Assembly (NCBI RefSeq): GCF_042180575.1
Contig: NZ_CP170094.1
Span: forward strand, 3,224,001 to 3,288,000
Length of the DNA stretch: 64,000 bases
Direction: 5' to 3'
DNA from: Bernardetia sp042180575
GTDB lineage: Bacteria; Bacteroidota; Bacteroidia; Cytophagales; Bernardetiaceae
The position numbers and the translations under genes were made by a program. Below, piece after piece: positions 25,633-35,494 of the stretch (its first letter is position 1; each line of letters opens with the position of its first letter). Below the pieces are notes generated by a model. That model was not told the DNA's origin. It was given only the letters and a program-made list of their open reading frames with translations, and searched no databases.

Positions 25633-25917
25633 AAACTGAATATTATTTATGCAGTATTTATAAAGTTTTGAGGCATAAATTGGTTTTGATTTATGAAAAT
25701 AAATTATAGATTTAGACACGATTTCATTTCCTATTTTTAGCTACTTAGGGTTTGTTTTGTATTTTTTGTAAAAACAAATTTTGTTTTATGCCTTTGATTT
25801 GCTAGTTTTCGTATATCATGTACCTCAAACAATTATTTCGTTTCTAATAGTATTATAAATACATAGAAATTTAAAATATCCTTTTCGTTCATCGCTTCTT
25901 CTTAATTTAATTAAACT

Positions 25918-26934
25918 TTGGGCATTCGTCGTACTCTAAAAGACATCTTAAAAGCTATTTATCAATCTATTCCACTTGTTCGTACTTGGAATTGGTCTCG
26001 TCTTTTTTTGTGCATAATTATTTCATGTTTTATATGGAGTTTTCAGGCACTCAACAAAGATAATTATCACACTACAATTAATTTTCCTTTAGTAATTGAT
26101 TACTCTCGTAAAGATGTAGTAGCATTGGAAGAGCCTCCAAAGTATATTTCTGTACAAGTAAGTGGAAGTGGTTGGCGACTTTTACAGAAAACACTAGGGT
26201 TTGGGATTACACCTCTTCAAATAGATATAGAAGACCCTACACAAGTAAAATATTTTACTGCCAAATCATTGATGCCTGATATTGTGCAACAGCTTAGTGA
26301 TGTACGAGTAGATTTTATTGCAGAAGATTCTATTCATCTTCACTATGATAGTACAATGAGTAAGCAAGTTGTACTTTTTGTAGATAGCTCAAAGATTTTT
26401 TTAGCCAAAAATCATCGTATTGCTTCTCGTATTTTTCTTGACCCAGACTCTCTAACAATTAGTGGAGCAACTTCTTTTGTACGTGCAGAGCCTGATAGTT
26501 TTGAAATTATTTTGAATGAGAATAAATTAGATGAAAATTATGATGAAATGATTGATATTAATTATCAACCTCCTAGAAAAGTGAGTTTTTTTCCTGAAGG
26601 TGTACAAATAAAATTTGATGTTGATTTATATTTTAAAAAAACGGTCACAGTTCTTATAAAACCAATTGATTTTCCAAAAGATTCTTCTGTTTATCTTGCT
26701 CGTCAGTTAGCTGTTGTGGAATATGATGTTAGAAGAACAAATGAAATGATGACTATTCCTGATAGTTTGTATATTTTGGCAGATTATAAAACTAGAAATA
26801 TGAGTGATTCGACACTACAACCACTATTTTTTCCTCCTTATTTTATGGAAAATGTCAAAATTGTTCCTGAGAAACTTAACCTTATTTTCCCAAAAAAAGC
26901 AAATGATAAAAGAAGAAATAGATATAGAAATTAA
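25918..26934 (+). CDS. YbbR-like domain protein (CdaR-type)
   Basis: 338 aa, TTG start at 25918. No ATG is available in frame before residue 120, and TAA lies two codons upstream. One membrane segment near the N-terminus (LFLCIIISCFIWSFQAL, about residues 28-45) is followed by three YbbR-like repeats (YISVQVSGSGWRLL, DPDSLTISGATSFVRA, VTVLIKPIDFP...VPEKLNLIFPK). The extracytoplasmic domain is anchored. In Firmicutes CdaR modulates the c-di-AMP cyclase. No cyclase gene is adjacent here, so that role is not implied. Confidence 0.75.
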   Translation: MGIRRTLKDILKAIYQSIPLVRTWNWSRLFLCIIISCFIWSFQALNKDNYHTTINFPLVIDYSRKDVVALEEPPKYISVQVSGSGWRLLQKTLGFGITPLQIDIEDPTQVKYFTAKSLMPDIVQQLSDVRVDFIAEDSIHLHYDSTMSKQVVLFVDSSKIFLAKNHRIASRIFLDPDSLTISGATSFVRAEPDSFEIILNENKLDENYDEMIDINYQPPRKVSFFPEGVQIKFDVDLYFKKTVTVLIKPIDFPKDSSVYLARQLAVVEYDVRRTNEMMTIPDSLYILADYKTRNMSDSTLQPLFFPPYFMENVKIVPEKLNLIFPKKANDKRRNRYRN

Positions 26935-27112
26935 ATCATAAGCTGATTGCTCACACGTTAAGATTCAATAAAAGAAACTTAAAACAACTAAATTAAATTA
27001 AATTCATAACTTTAAAGCTACTATTGTTCGTTATGTTCGTAAATTAGGGTTTCAAACAAACGTATGATAATGTATTCATTTGTTTTCTTCTTATCTGAAC
27101 TAGTAGACTTTT

Positions 27113-29377
27113 ATGAAAAAATATACTCCTTATTCCTTTCCAACTGTATTTTTTGCAGTTTTTATCTTACTTTTTTCTTCTTGTTCCAGTACTTCTGCTC
27201 AAATCGAACAGCATTCGAAGTGGAAAACTTATACAGAACCTGTCGATTTATCAAACATAAAAGTAGGCGAAACAATAAAACTCTATTTTGAAGTAGATAT
27301 TGATAAAGATTGGTATGTCTATTCATCTGATTTTGATAAATTATTAGGTCCTATTGTAGCTGAATTAGCTTTTGAAAAAAGTGATGCTTTTGAAGCAGTT
27401 GGAGATTTTAAAGCTGTTAATCCAAAGAAAAAATATGACGACCTTTGGGGGGGAGATTATACTTATTTTGTCAAAAAAGGTAAATTCTATCAAGTTGTAA
27501 AGATTTTAAAGCCTACTGCTACCATCAAAACGACTTTGACATATCAAGAGTGTTCAGAAGTATCAGGAAAATGTATTATGCAAGAACCTGAATTTACATT
27601 CAATATAAAAGTACAAGCAGGACAACCAACAGACAATACAAAGACAGAAAAAATAGATGATAAAGATGGAAAGAATGAGAAAATAGAAAAAAAAAATAAT
27701 CAAACGCCAACTACTGCCAATATTGATAAAAATGAGGAAAATAATCAAAATACAGAAGACTCAAATGTAATTGAAATAGTAGGAAATGATACTTCTCTCT
27801 TTACAACTCCATCAAGTACAGAAGTTACAAAAACTGAAGTTGTAACACTAGATAATACTAAAAACTACATTCCAGCAGGCGACCCATTTAAAGAATTACC
27901 AGAAGTTACGACAGATTTAGGAGGCGAAAGTGAGAGTTTGTGGGGATTTATGATAGCTGCTTTTTTGAGTGGTTTGGTTGCTTTGCTTACTCCTTGTGTC
28001 TTTCCTATGATTCCGATGACAGTTTCTTTTTTTACGACACGAAGTAAAAACCGTTTTGAGGGAATTGCTCGTGCTATGTTTTATGGCTTTTCTATTGTTG
28101 GACTTTATACACTGATTGGTTTTATTGTTTCACGTTTTATGGGAGATGATGCAGCAAGTATTTTGGCTACACATTGGTTTCCAAATGTTCTGTTTTTTAC
28201 AGTTTTTCTAGTTTTTGCAATTTCATTTTTTGGAGCTTTTGATATTGTTTTGCCTTCCAAAATGGTAAATAATATTGATAAACAAGCCGATAAAGGAGGA
28301 TATATTGGAATATTTTTTATGGCTCTTACACTCGTCGTGGTTTCATTTTCGTGTACTGGACCGATTGCAGGAAGTATTTTGGTTATGTCTGCTAATGGTG
28401 AAGTGATTAAACCTGTTTTGGGAATGTTTGCTTTTTCACTTGCTTTTGCTTTGCCCTTTACACTTTTTGCTATTTTTCCATCACTTCTTTCTAGCCTTCC
28501 AAAGTCTGGAGGTTGGCTCAATACAGTAAAAGTAGTTTTAGGTTTTGTAGAATTAGCTTTAGCGTTCAAATTTTTGAGTGTAGCCGACCAAGTGTATCAC
28601 TGGGGAATCCTTGACCGTCCGATTTATATCGTAATTTGGATGTCAGCATCCTTCTTTTTGGGACTTTATTTATTAGGAAAAATTCGCTTGCCACATGATA
28701 GTGTTGTCGAAAAATTAGGAGTGGGAAGACTTTTGATGGCGATTGCTTCTTTTGCATTCTTTTTATACCTAATGCCCGGTTTGTTTGGTGCGCCACTAAG
28801 TCCACTTTCGGGATATTTACCTCCACAAAGCACAAACGAATTTGATTTGGTTGCACTTATCAGAGGAGAAGAAAAAGCAGACATAAATGGTAAAGCAAAG
28901 TATTCAGATATTTTGCATTTGCCTCACGGCTTAGAAGGACATTTTGAATATTTTGAAGCGATAGAAGCAGCTAAAAAAGCAAATCAGCCACTTTTTATTG
29001 ATTTTACAGGACATGGTTGTGTAAATTGTAGAGAAATGGAAGCATCAGTTTGGAATCAATCCGAAATTTTACCTTTGTTAAAAAATGAACTTACCATAGT
29101 TGCGCTTTATGTAGATGAACGCCAAGAACTGACAGAGGAAGAAAAATATATTTCGGCTAGAAATAATAAAGAAATAGAAACTGTTGGAAAGCGAAATGCA
29201 GATTTTCAGATTCGTCGTTTTGGGCAGAATGCTCAACCAAATTATTTCTTAATCAATCCTTATACACACCAGCCTTTAGTTGCTCCAGTAGGTAGAGTAA
29301 GTACTAAGAAGTTTAAGGCGTTTTTGGATAAAGGAATAAAAGAATTTCAAAAACAGCGTTTGAATAATAGTTTGTAA
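27113..29377 (+). CDS. dsbD: Thiol:disulfide interchange protein DsbD
   Basis: 754 aa, three-part DsbD. An N-terminal signal with a possible lipobox (LLFSSC, Cys24) leads to a periplasmic DsbD-alpha-like domain (about residues 30-170). A Lys/Asn/Glu-rich low-complexity linker follows (about 175-270). The membrane domain starts WGFMIAAFLSGLVALLTPCVF (redox Cys in TPCVFPMIP) with the partner Cys in VSFSCTGPIAGS. The C-terminal thioredoxin-like domain has the CVNC site in DFTGHGCVNCREMEA (about residue 634). It moves electrons from cytoplasmic thioredoxin to the periplasm. A terminator follows. Confidence 0.92.
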   Translation: MKKYTPYSFPTVFFAVFILLFSSCSSTSAQIEQHSKWKTYTEPVDLSNIKVGETIKLYFEVDIDKDWYVYSSDFDKLLGPIVAELAFEKSDAFEAVGDFKAVNPKKKYDDLWGGDYTYFVKKGKFYQVVKILKPTATIKTTLTYQECSEVSGKCIMQEPEFTFNIKVQAGQPTDNTKTEKIDDKDGKNEKIEKKNNQTPTTANIDKNEENNQNTEDSNVIEIVGNDTSLFTTPSSTEVTKTEVVTLDNTKNYIPAGDPFKELPEVTTDLGGESESLWGFMIAAFLSGLVALLTPCVFPMIPMTVSFFTTRSKNRFEGIARAMFYGFSIVGLYTLIGFIVSRFMGDDAASILATHWFPNVLFFTVFLVFAISFFGAFDIVLPSKMVNNIDKQADKGGYIGIFFMALTLVVVSFSCTGPIAGSILVMSANGEVIKPVLGMFAFSLAFALPFTLFAIFPSLLSSLPKSGGWLNTVKVVLGFVELALAFKFLSVADQVYHWGILDRPIYIVIWMSASFFLGLYLLGKIRLPHDSVVEKLGVGRLLMAIASFAFFLYLMPGLFGAPLSPLSGYLPPQSTNEFDLVALIRGEEKADINGKAKYSDILHLPHGLEGHFEYFEAIEAAKKANQPLFIDFTGHGCVNCREMEASVWNQSEILPLLKNELTIVALYVDERQELTEEEKYISARNNKEIETVGKRNADFQIRRFGQNAQPNYFLINPYTHQPLVAPVGRVSTKKFKAFLDKGIKEFQKQRLNNSL

Positions 29378-29400
29378 GAAATAATTGTAAATCTGTTCTA

Positions 29401-29434
29401 AAAATATCTTTACTTCAATAAAGATATTTTTTTT
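29401..29434 (+). terminator. Intrinsic terminator after dsbD
   Basis: AAAATATCTTTA / TAAAGATATTTT stem with a 6-nt loop and a T run to 29434, 24 bp after the dsbD stop. Confidence 0.85.
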
Positions 29435-29544
29435 GCAACATCAACTATAAATTCTTTCAAAAAAACTGAGAAAGTATCAAAAAAAGAATTATTTTTAGTT
29501 TATTATTTTTTTAGATTCTATTTTTTAAACATCTCTTTTAAGTT

Positions 29545-30195
29545 ATGCGTACACTTATTCTAATATCGCTCTTATCACTATTGATAAGTCTTTCTAGCAG
29601 CTCAAACGCTTACTCTTTAGGTTTTTCATTTGACTTTTCTTCTGAAGAATCTTCTAATAACCTTAGTACAACTAAAAAAAGTAATTCGACGAATCATTCT
29701 GGTAAGGATATAAAACCAAAAAATATAGAGCCAACAAAACAAAAAAACTCAACAAAAGAACAACGAAAAATAAAAAGACGGCAGCGTCGAGAATTCAGAA
29801 AAGCGATTTGGAAAAACCTCAAAGAGCAACACAAAGCCAATAAAAAAATAAGAAAAGAAAATAGAAAAAAAGGAATCAAAGATTCAACTAAAAAGATACA
29901 TTGGGCTGCTTATCTAGCCATTTTTGGAGCTGTACTAGCTCTAGGAATTTTTGTAGCAGCGATTGCAATAGGCGCAATGTATGCTATTTTTAGCTATCTA
30001 CTTCCTTTAGCTTTTTTGTTATTACCTATTTCAATAATTAGTGGAATTATTGGTGTCAGTGTAGCATTGAATGATGATGATGAAAAGTTTGATAAAACAT
30101 ATACCTTAGTATTGGCTCTAGTAGGAGGAGTTCTTTCTTTCGTAATATTACTTTTTATTATTCTACTTCTTTTAGCTCTTTCTACTGCCTTTTAA
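29545..30195 (+). CDS. Exported two-TM protein with a very basic middle region
   Basis: 216 aa. A signal peptide (MRTLILISLLSLLISLSSSS) is followed by a Ser/Asn-rich stretch, then an extremely basic segment (KEQRKIKRRQRREFRKAIWK...NKKIRKENRKKG, about residues 75-120). Two hydrophobic segments come next (about 124-175 and 187-213), separated by an acidic turn NDDDEKFDKTY. This looks like an RDD-less envelope protein common in Cytophagales. The family is unknown. The next gene is 45 bp downstream, possibly in one transcript with it. Confidence 0.6.
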   Translation: MRTLILISLLSLLISLSSSSNAYSLGFSFDFSSEESSNNLSTTKKSNSTNHSGKDIKPKNIEPTKQKNSTKEQRKIKRRQRREFRKAIWKNLKEQHKANKKIRKENRKKGIKDSTKKIHWAAYLAIFGAVLALGIFVAAIAIGAMYAIFSYLLPLAFLLLPISIISGIIGVSVALNDDDEKFDKTYTLVLALVGGVLSFVILLFIILLLLALSTAF

Positions 30196-30240
30196 TGACT
30201 ATTTTAAAACAACTTACCAGCTATTAATTTTACTACTATT

Positions 30241-30651
30241 ATGTCAAAAGAATCATTATACAAACAGTCCAATGTGGAGATTTCCCACGATACTATCCAT
30301 TCGGCTATCTATATTTATTGGAAAGGTTTTGTTATGTTAGATGACTTTAAAAAGGCAATGCGAAAAGCCTTAGAGTTTTATCAAGATAAAAATGCCACAC
30401 ATTGGATTATTGACCAAACTGAAAGGCAAGCTGTTCATCCAAAAGTAAATGAATGGGTATTAGAAGAGTTTTATCCAAAACTTTTAGAAGTTGCACAAAA
30501 AGATGCAAAAATGGCTGTCATTGTCCCTAAAGATGTTTTTGGACGTTTTAGTATGAAAAACCAAACAGAAAGTCTTACCAAAAAATTTACAGAAATGATT
30601 CCCTATCAATATTTTCAGACTTTTTCAGAAGTGGTTAAATGGCTTTCTTGA
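30241..30651 (+). CDS. STAS-like small protein, third paralog
   Basis: 136 aa, distantly related to the pair at 21235-22144. It shares the IHSAIYIYWKGFVMLDDF start, the NEWVLEEFYPKLLEVA-KDAKMAVIVPKDVFGRF core and a YFQTFSEVVKWL end. The central HWIIDQTERQAV segment resembles the STAS-like family often annotated as a hypothetical protein in Cytophagales. No partner gene is obvious. A terminator follows. Confidence 0.65.
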   Translation: MSKESLYKQSNVEISHDTIHSAIYIYWKGFVMLDDFKKAMRKALEFYQDKNATHWIIDQTERQAVHPKVNEWVLEEFYPKLLEVAQKDAKMAVIVPKDVFGRFSMKNQTESLTKKFTEMIPYQYFQTFSEVVKWLS

Positions 30652-30684
30652 TAAGCAAAATTATATTTCTTAAAACATTTTTAG

Positions 30685-30725
30685 AATAGCTTGGTTTATA
30701 TAGATGTAAATCAAGCTATTTTTTT
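30685..30725 (+). terminator. Intrinsic terminator
   Basis: AATAGCTTG / CAAGCTATT stem with TTTA/TAAA pairing inside, then a T run. It ends the transcript of the STAS-like gene. Confidence 0.85.
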
Positions 30726-30780
30726 CTGCTTGATTTACTTATTTTTTAACCTTTATTTTTTAAACTAAACTTCAATCTTT

Positions 30781-31161
30781 ATGAAAACGAACAAAATTTT
30801 AATGTTCTTTGTGCTTGCTTTTATGGCTATCTCTTTTACTTCTTGTGATGAAGATGATGTAGTAAATTATGCTGATGATCTCCCAGGTACGTATGAAAGT
30901 CTTGCAGGAGATGTAAATGTAGAAGGAGCAATCAATGTAATCACGCTATCTAATAAAGGAGATAGTGAAGCTCTTACAAAAAATCTTGTCGTGAAAATTA
31001 CAGACAAAGAAACTGAAAGTGATGGAACAGTACGTTATTCTACTAATAACAATGATGTAGATATTTATCGTAATGACAATATCATAACCATCAAAGTAAC
31101 CAGTGCAGAATATGTACAAAACATTACAAATATTTATATTGGTACAAAAACAGTAAACTAA
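30781..31161 (+). CDS. Small lipoprotein
   Basis: 126 aa with a lipoprotein signal peptide ending ISFTSC (Cys at residue 22), then an acidic DEDDVVNYADDLPG and a single beta-rich domain with GTYESLAGDVN and NIYIGTKTVN. Short lipoproteins of this shape are frequent in Bacteroidota (lipocalin-like or DUF-type). I do not recognise the exact family. Flanked by terminators on both sides, so monocistronic. Confidence 0.7.
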   Translation: MKTNKILMFFVLAFMAISFTSCDEDDVVNYADDLPGTYESLAGDVNVEGAINVITLSNKGDSEALTKNLVVKITDKETESDGTVRYSTNNNDVDIYRNDNIITIKVTSAEYVQNITNIYIGTKTVN

Positions 31162-31187
31162 TAATTTCTAAAACAAAATAATTTTTA

Positions 31188-31229
31188 AAAGCCTAGTTAT
31201 TTCATAAGAGATGCTAGGCTTTTTTTTTG
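31188..31229 (+). terminator. Intrinsic terminator after the lipoprotein gene
   Basis: AAAGCCTAG / CTAGGCTTT stem and a long T run, 27 bp past the stop. Confidence 0.88.
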
Positions 31230-31354
31230 TTTTTTCTGTTAAAAAAAAAGAAAAATGATTTGAATTGAGTTTGAGTTTTTCGAAGCAACAAATTTGTTTG
31301 CAAATTGTATTTGACTAATCAAATACAGATTCAAAAAACCTTAATCAAACGAAC

Positions 31355-34297
31355 ATGAAAAAATATTTCCTTACACTTTTACTCTTTATTCTATTTTCAA
31401 ATCTAGCCTTTTCACAAGATATTGAGTTAGAATTTACGACAGCTCAAAATCGTATCAGTTCTCAAAATAAAATCAATTCAGAAGATTCTTGGCTCAAAAA
31501 TGTTCCTATCAAATCCATAGGACCAACAATTATGAGTGGAAGAGTTGTCGATATTGCAGTCAATCCAAAAAATCCAACGGAGTTTTTGGCAGCCTTTGCT
31601 TCGGGTGGACTTTGGCACACCAACACAAACGGAACTTCTTTTACGCCTTTATTTCAAGACCAAAAAGTCATGTCTATTGGAGATATTGCCGTTTCGTGGG
31701 AAGATTCTACGATTTGGATAGGAACAGGCGAAAATAATTCTTCTCGTTCGTCGTATTCAGGCGATGGAATATATGCTTCCTACAATATGGGCAAGACTTG
31801 GGAACACAAAAGCGATACAGAATTAAATGAATCTCAACATATCGGCAGAATAATTTTACATCCAACAGATAAAAATACGCTTTGGGTCGCTGCACTCGGT
31901 CATTTATACTCCAAAAATAAAGAACGAGGAATCTATAAAACAACAGACGGAGGCAAAACATGGAAAAAAACACTTTTTGTTGATGAAAATACAGGTGCAG
32001 TTGATTTAATTATTGACCCAACAAATCCAAATATTCTCTATGCTGCAACTTGGCAAAGACATAGAGCAGCTTGGAATTTTGAAGAATCTGGAATGGGAAG
32101 TGGAATTTATCGTTCGGATGATGGTGGCGAAAACTGGTCAAGAGTAACTATAAAAGAAAATGGTTTTCCTGTTTCAGAAGGAGTTGGAAGAATTGGGCTG
32201 ACGATTTCGAAGGCAAACCCTAATTGGATTTATGCGTGTTTGGATAATCAAGACCATAAACCGAAAGACAAAACTAAAAAAGACGATAAAAAATCAACAC
32301 TTACAAAAGATGCGATTTTGGCAATGAAAAATGAAGACTTTTTGAAAGTTTCTAATGAAGAAATAACAGCCTATTTGAAAGAAAATCGTTTTCCAGAAAA
32401 ATATGATGCTGTTTTTGTAAAATCTCAAATTAAAGGTGGAAAACTAGAACCAAAAGCATTAGTAGAGTTTTTGGGAGATGCCAATTCTCGTTTATTCGAT
32501 ACACCAGTAAAAGGTTTAGAACTCTACCTTTCAAAAGACAAAGGCAAAACATGGCAAAAAACACACGAAGGAAGCATCGACGAAGTAGTTTATTCGTATG
32601 GATATTATTTCGGACAAGTGAGAGTTTCTCAAAATAATCCTCAAAAACTTTATATCGTAGGTGTTCCAATTCTTACAAGTGATGATGGTGGAAAAAACTG
32701 GAGAAGCATAAATGGTGATAACGTTCACGCAGACCATCACGCTTTATGGATTAATCCAAAACAAGAAGGACATTTAATAAACGGAAATGATGGAGGAATA
32801 AATATTTCTTATAATGATGGAAAAACTTGGTCAAAGTCAAATTCTATTCCTGTGGGACAGTTTTATAGTGTTGCGACGGATAGAGCAGAGCCGTATAATG
32901 TCTATGGTGGCTTGCAAGATAATGGCGTTTGGACAGCTTCACATCAATACGAATATTCAGATGTGTGGCAGCAAGAAGGTGCTTATCCATACAAACGACT
33001 TTTGGGTGGCGATGGAATGCAAGTAGAAATTGATTTTAGAGATAACAACACCGTTTTTACGTGTTATCAATTTGGAAACTGCTATAAGATTGATAAAACA
33101 ACAAGGGAATCTAGTTACATTACGCCTTCGCACAAATTAGGACAAAAACCGTTTCGTTTCAACTGGCAAACACCTTTACATCTTTCAAAACACCAGCAAA
33201 ATATTTTGTATATGGGTTCAAACCATGTTCTCCGTTCGTTTGACCAAGGAAAAACATGGGAAACTATTTCAGAAGACTTAACTAGAGGTGCAAATAAAGA
33301 AGAGGCAAAAACAGGTGATGTGGCTTATAATACACTTACTTCGATTGATGAATCTGCTTTGCGTTTTGGTCTTTTGTATGTCGGTTCTGATGATGGGATG
33401 GTTCACATTAGTAAAGATGCAGGTTTTAGTTGGGAGAATATTTCACAAAATTATCTCAAAGAATTTCCGAAGTACAAAAACTTTTGGGTAAGTCGTGTTC
33501 AGGCTTCAAAACACAAAATGGAACGAGTTTATGTTACTCTGAATGGTTATCGTTTTGATAATTTTGAATCAATTATTTTTGTTTCGAATGATTTTGGCAA
33601 AATGTGGGAAAGAATAGGTAAAAACCTTCCTTTAGAATCTGTAAATGTAATTAGAGAAGATTACAAAAATGAAAATTTACTTTTTGTAGGAACAGACCAT
33701 AATCTATACGCTTCTTTGGATGCAGGAACTTCTTTTATGCCTTTGGGTAAAGATTTTCCTAGAGTGGCAGTTCATGATTTATCAGTTCAACCTGTGGCAA
33801 ATCATTTGGTTGTCGGAACTCATGGACGTTCACTTTTTGTAGTGGATATTGTGCCTTTGCAAAGTCTAGCTAAAATGGATAAAGAAAAATCATTCTTCCT
33901 AGATAAAAACAAAATTACCTTCAATAAAAACTGGGGTAAAAGTTATTGGAGCAAATGGTTTGGAAATTCTGAGCCAAAGGAAGAAGACCAAAAATTCATT
34001 TTCTTTACTCCTCAAAAATCAAATGTAGAACTTCGTATTTTGGATAAGAACAATACTGTTCTTCATTCTGAAAAAATAGACGTTACTAAAGGCTTGAACT
34101 ATTGGAACTATGACTTGACAATAAATGAGGAAGTTGCTAAAAAATTAGAAAAATTATTATCAACAAAAGAAAAACCTTTTATTATTTCTAAATCAGATAA
34201 TGAAAAGTATTATTTACCAACTTCTACTTACAAAATAGTTTTGATAGAAAATGGAAAAACTACTGAAATGTCTTTTGATATTGTAGAGAAACAATAA
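31355..34297 (+). CDS. Secreted BNR/sortilin-like beta-propeller protein
   Basis: 980 aa with a signal peptide (MKKYFLTLLLFILFSNLAFSQ). Many BNR/Asp-box turns of the form S-x-D-x-G-x-x-W follow: KTTDGGKTWKK, RSDDGGENWSR, SKDKGKTWQK, TSDDGGKNWRS, SYNDGKTWSKS, SFDQGKTWET, SKDAGFSWEN and SNDFGKMWER. This is the VPS10/sortilin-like or WD40/YVTN glycosyl-hydrolase-like family abundant in Cytophagales, likely periplasmic or secreted. A basic DKTKKDDKKST insert lies near residue 305. No sorting domain is visible at the C-terminus. A palindrome (GTATTTG-N6-CAAATAC at 31307-31326) sits 29 bp before the start. Confidence 0.78.
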   Translation: MKKYFLTLLLFILFSNLAFSQDIELEFTTAQNRISSQNKINSEDSWLKNVPIKSIGPTIMSGRVVDIAVNPKNPTEFLAAFASGGLWHTNTNGTSFTPLFQDQKVMSIGDIAVSWEDSTIWIGTGENNSSRSSYSGDGIYASYNMGKTWEHKSDTELNESQHIGRIILHPTDKNTLWVAALGHLYSKNKERGIYKTTDGGKTWKKTLFVDENTGAVDLIIDPTNPNILYAATWQRHRAAWNFEESGMGSGIYRSDDGGENWSRVTIKENGFPVSEGVGRIGLTISKANPNWIYACLDNQDHKPKDKTKKDDKKSTLTKDAILAMKNEDFLKVSNEEITAYLKENRFPEKYDAVFVKSQIKGGKLEPKALVEFLGDANSRLFDTPVKGLELYLSKDKGKTWQKTHEGSIDEVVYSYGYYFGQVRVSQNNPQKLYIVGVPILTSDDGGKNWRSINGDNVHADHHALWINPKQEGHLINGNDGGINISYNDGKTWSKSNSIPVGQFYSVATDRAEPYNVYGGLQDNGVWTASHQYEYSDVWQQEGAYPYKRLLGGDGMQVEIDFRDNNTVFTCYQFGNCYKIDKTTRESSYITPSHKLGQKPFRFNWQTPLHLSKHQQNILYMGSNHVLRSFDQGKTWETISEDLTRGANKEEAKTGDVAYNTLTSIDESALRFGLLYVGSDDGMVHISKDAGFSWENISQNYLKEFPKYKNFWVSRVQASKHKMERVYVTLNGYRFDNFESIIFVSNDFGKMWERIGKNLPLESVNVIREDYKNENLLFVGTDHNLYASLDAGTSFMPLGKDFPRVAVHDLSVQPVANHLVVGTHGRSLFVVDIVPLQSLAKMDKEKSFFLDKNKITFNKNWGKSYWSKWFGNSEPKEEDQKFIFFTPQKSNVELRILDKNNTVLHSEKIDVTKGLNYWNYDLTINEEVAKKLEKLLSTKEKPFIISKSDNEKYYLPTSTYKIVLIENGKTTEMSFDIVEKQ

Positions 34298-34356
34298 AAC
34301 TATTTTCAGTTTGCTTGTGTAACACTACTTAGGAAGGGACATTTTTTACATAAAAA

Positions 34357-34383
34357 AACACTAAACTTTAAAAGTTTAGTGTT
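34357..34383 (-). terminator. Terminator of tsf (possibly bidirectional)
   Basis: 13-bp stem AACACTAAACTTT / AAAGTTTAGTGTT. On the minus strand it is followed by T7, so it ends the tsf transcript. On the plus strand the tail is only partly T-rich. Confidence 0.75.
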
Positions 34384-34460
34384 TCATTTATATAATTCAA
34401 ATGTGTATTTTGTCTAAGAAAACAAGCTGTTTTTGTTTGACAAACCAATGAATCAGTTAG

Positions 34461-35294
34461 CTATTCACCTACTGATACACGTTCAAATGCTTTAATTTCC
34501 ATTCCTTTTCCTTCATTTTTTACATACTGAGCAATCGTAAGTTTAGGGTCTTTTACAAATGCTTGGTTCATTAATGTATTTTCTTGAAGGTATTTTTTTA
34601 CGTAACCTTGAGCAATTCTGTCTAAGATGTTTTCTGGCTTGCCTTCTTCTCTTGCACGCTCTACACCAATAGCCATTTCACGCTCAGTAACTTTAGGATC
34701 AACACCATCTTCATTAAGAGCAACAGGATTCATAGCTGCGATTTGCATACCCAAATCTTTTCCAATAGCATCATAATCAGCATCTCCTGCATTATCCATT
34801 GCTACCAAAACACCAACTTTACCGTTTGAGTGAATATAAGCAGATAATTTGTCAGCCGAAAGATGATTATACCCTACGATAGAAATTTTCTCGCCCATTT
34901 TACCAACAAAGTCAGTAATCTTAGCTTCTAGGCTTTGTCCACCTGTTTCTAAAGCTAAAAGAGCTTCTGAAGTAGCAGGTTTTTTGTCTGCTGCAAGTTT
35001 TGCAATTTCGTTTCCTAATGTTTGGAACTCTTCGTTACGAGCTACAAAGTCAGTTTCACAACCCAATCCTACGATTACGCCTTCTGAGTCATTATTGAAA
35101 ATTTCGATAAAAACTGCACCTTCAGATGTATCTCTATCAGCACGTTTTGCAGACACTTTTTGTCCTTGTTTACGCAAAATATCTACTGCACCATCAAAAT
35201 CTCCATTAGACTCTGTAAGAGCTTTTTTGCAGTCCATCATTCCTGCACCTGTCATTTCACGAAGTTTTTTTACTTCACTTGCCGTAATTGCCAT
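34461..35294 (-). CDS. tsf: Elongation factor Ts
   Basis: 277 aa. UBA-type N-terminus (MAITASEVKKLREMTGAGMMDCKKALTE) and the TDFVARNEEFQTL signature of EF-Ts (about residues 79-91), with a core and C-terminal coiled domain including NPVALNEDGVDP and QAFVKDPKLTI. It exchanges GDP for GTP on EF-Tu. It appears to have its own promoter at 35366-35396. Confidence 0.96.
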   Translation of the reverse strand: MAITASEVKKLREMTGAGMMDCKKALTESNGDFDGAVDILRKQGQKVSAKRADRDTSEGAVFIEIFNNDSEGVIVGLGCETDFVARNEEFQTLGNEIAKLAADKKPATSEALLALETGGQSLEAKITDFVGKMGEKISIVGYNHLSADKLSAYIHSNGKVGVLVAMDNAGDADYDAIGKDLGMQIAAMNPVALNEDGVDPKVTEREMAIGVERAREEGKPENILDRIAQGYVKKYLQENTLMNQAFVKDPKLTIAQYVKNEGKGMEIKAFERVSVGE

Positions 35295-35341
35295 TGCTGT
35301 TGTATGTTTTGTGTTCTTGATAGAACGATTAAAAACGAATT

Positions 35342-35384
35342 AAAAAAAAGAGTGATTAGTAGCTGCAAAGTTACGAATCACTCT
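35342..35384 (-). terminator. Terminator ahead of tsf that overlaps a promoter
   Basis: On the minus strand, stem AGAGTGATT / AATCACTCT is followed by T8. It would end readthrough from the rpsB side. The -7 box of the tsf promoter lies in its loop. Confidence 0.7.
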
Positions 35385-35396
35385 CTTATGAAACAA
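35366..35396 (-). promoter_or_regulatory. Probable tsf promoter
   Basis: On the minus strand TTG (35396-35394), a 20-nt spacer, then TAACTTTG (35373-35366), close to the Bacteroidota consensus TTTG-N19-TAnnTTTG. Transcription would begin about 65 bp before tsf. The -33 box is inside a heptamer repeat tract. Confidence 0.6.
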
Positions 35397-35416
35397 TTAC
35401 GAATTACGAATTACGA
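35396..35416. repeat. Heptamer tandem repeat (ATTACGA)x3
   Basis: Three direct ATTACGA units. Related tracts occur at about 35495-35535, 35799-35826, 38064-38090 and 43178-43207 in this window. Confidence 0.7.
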
Positions 35417-35494
35417 AGTCATCATAAATGATATATCTATCTATAATCAGTAATTTAAAAATAAACACCTTTTAATTAAAAATAATTTATAAAT

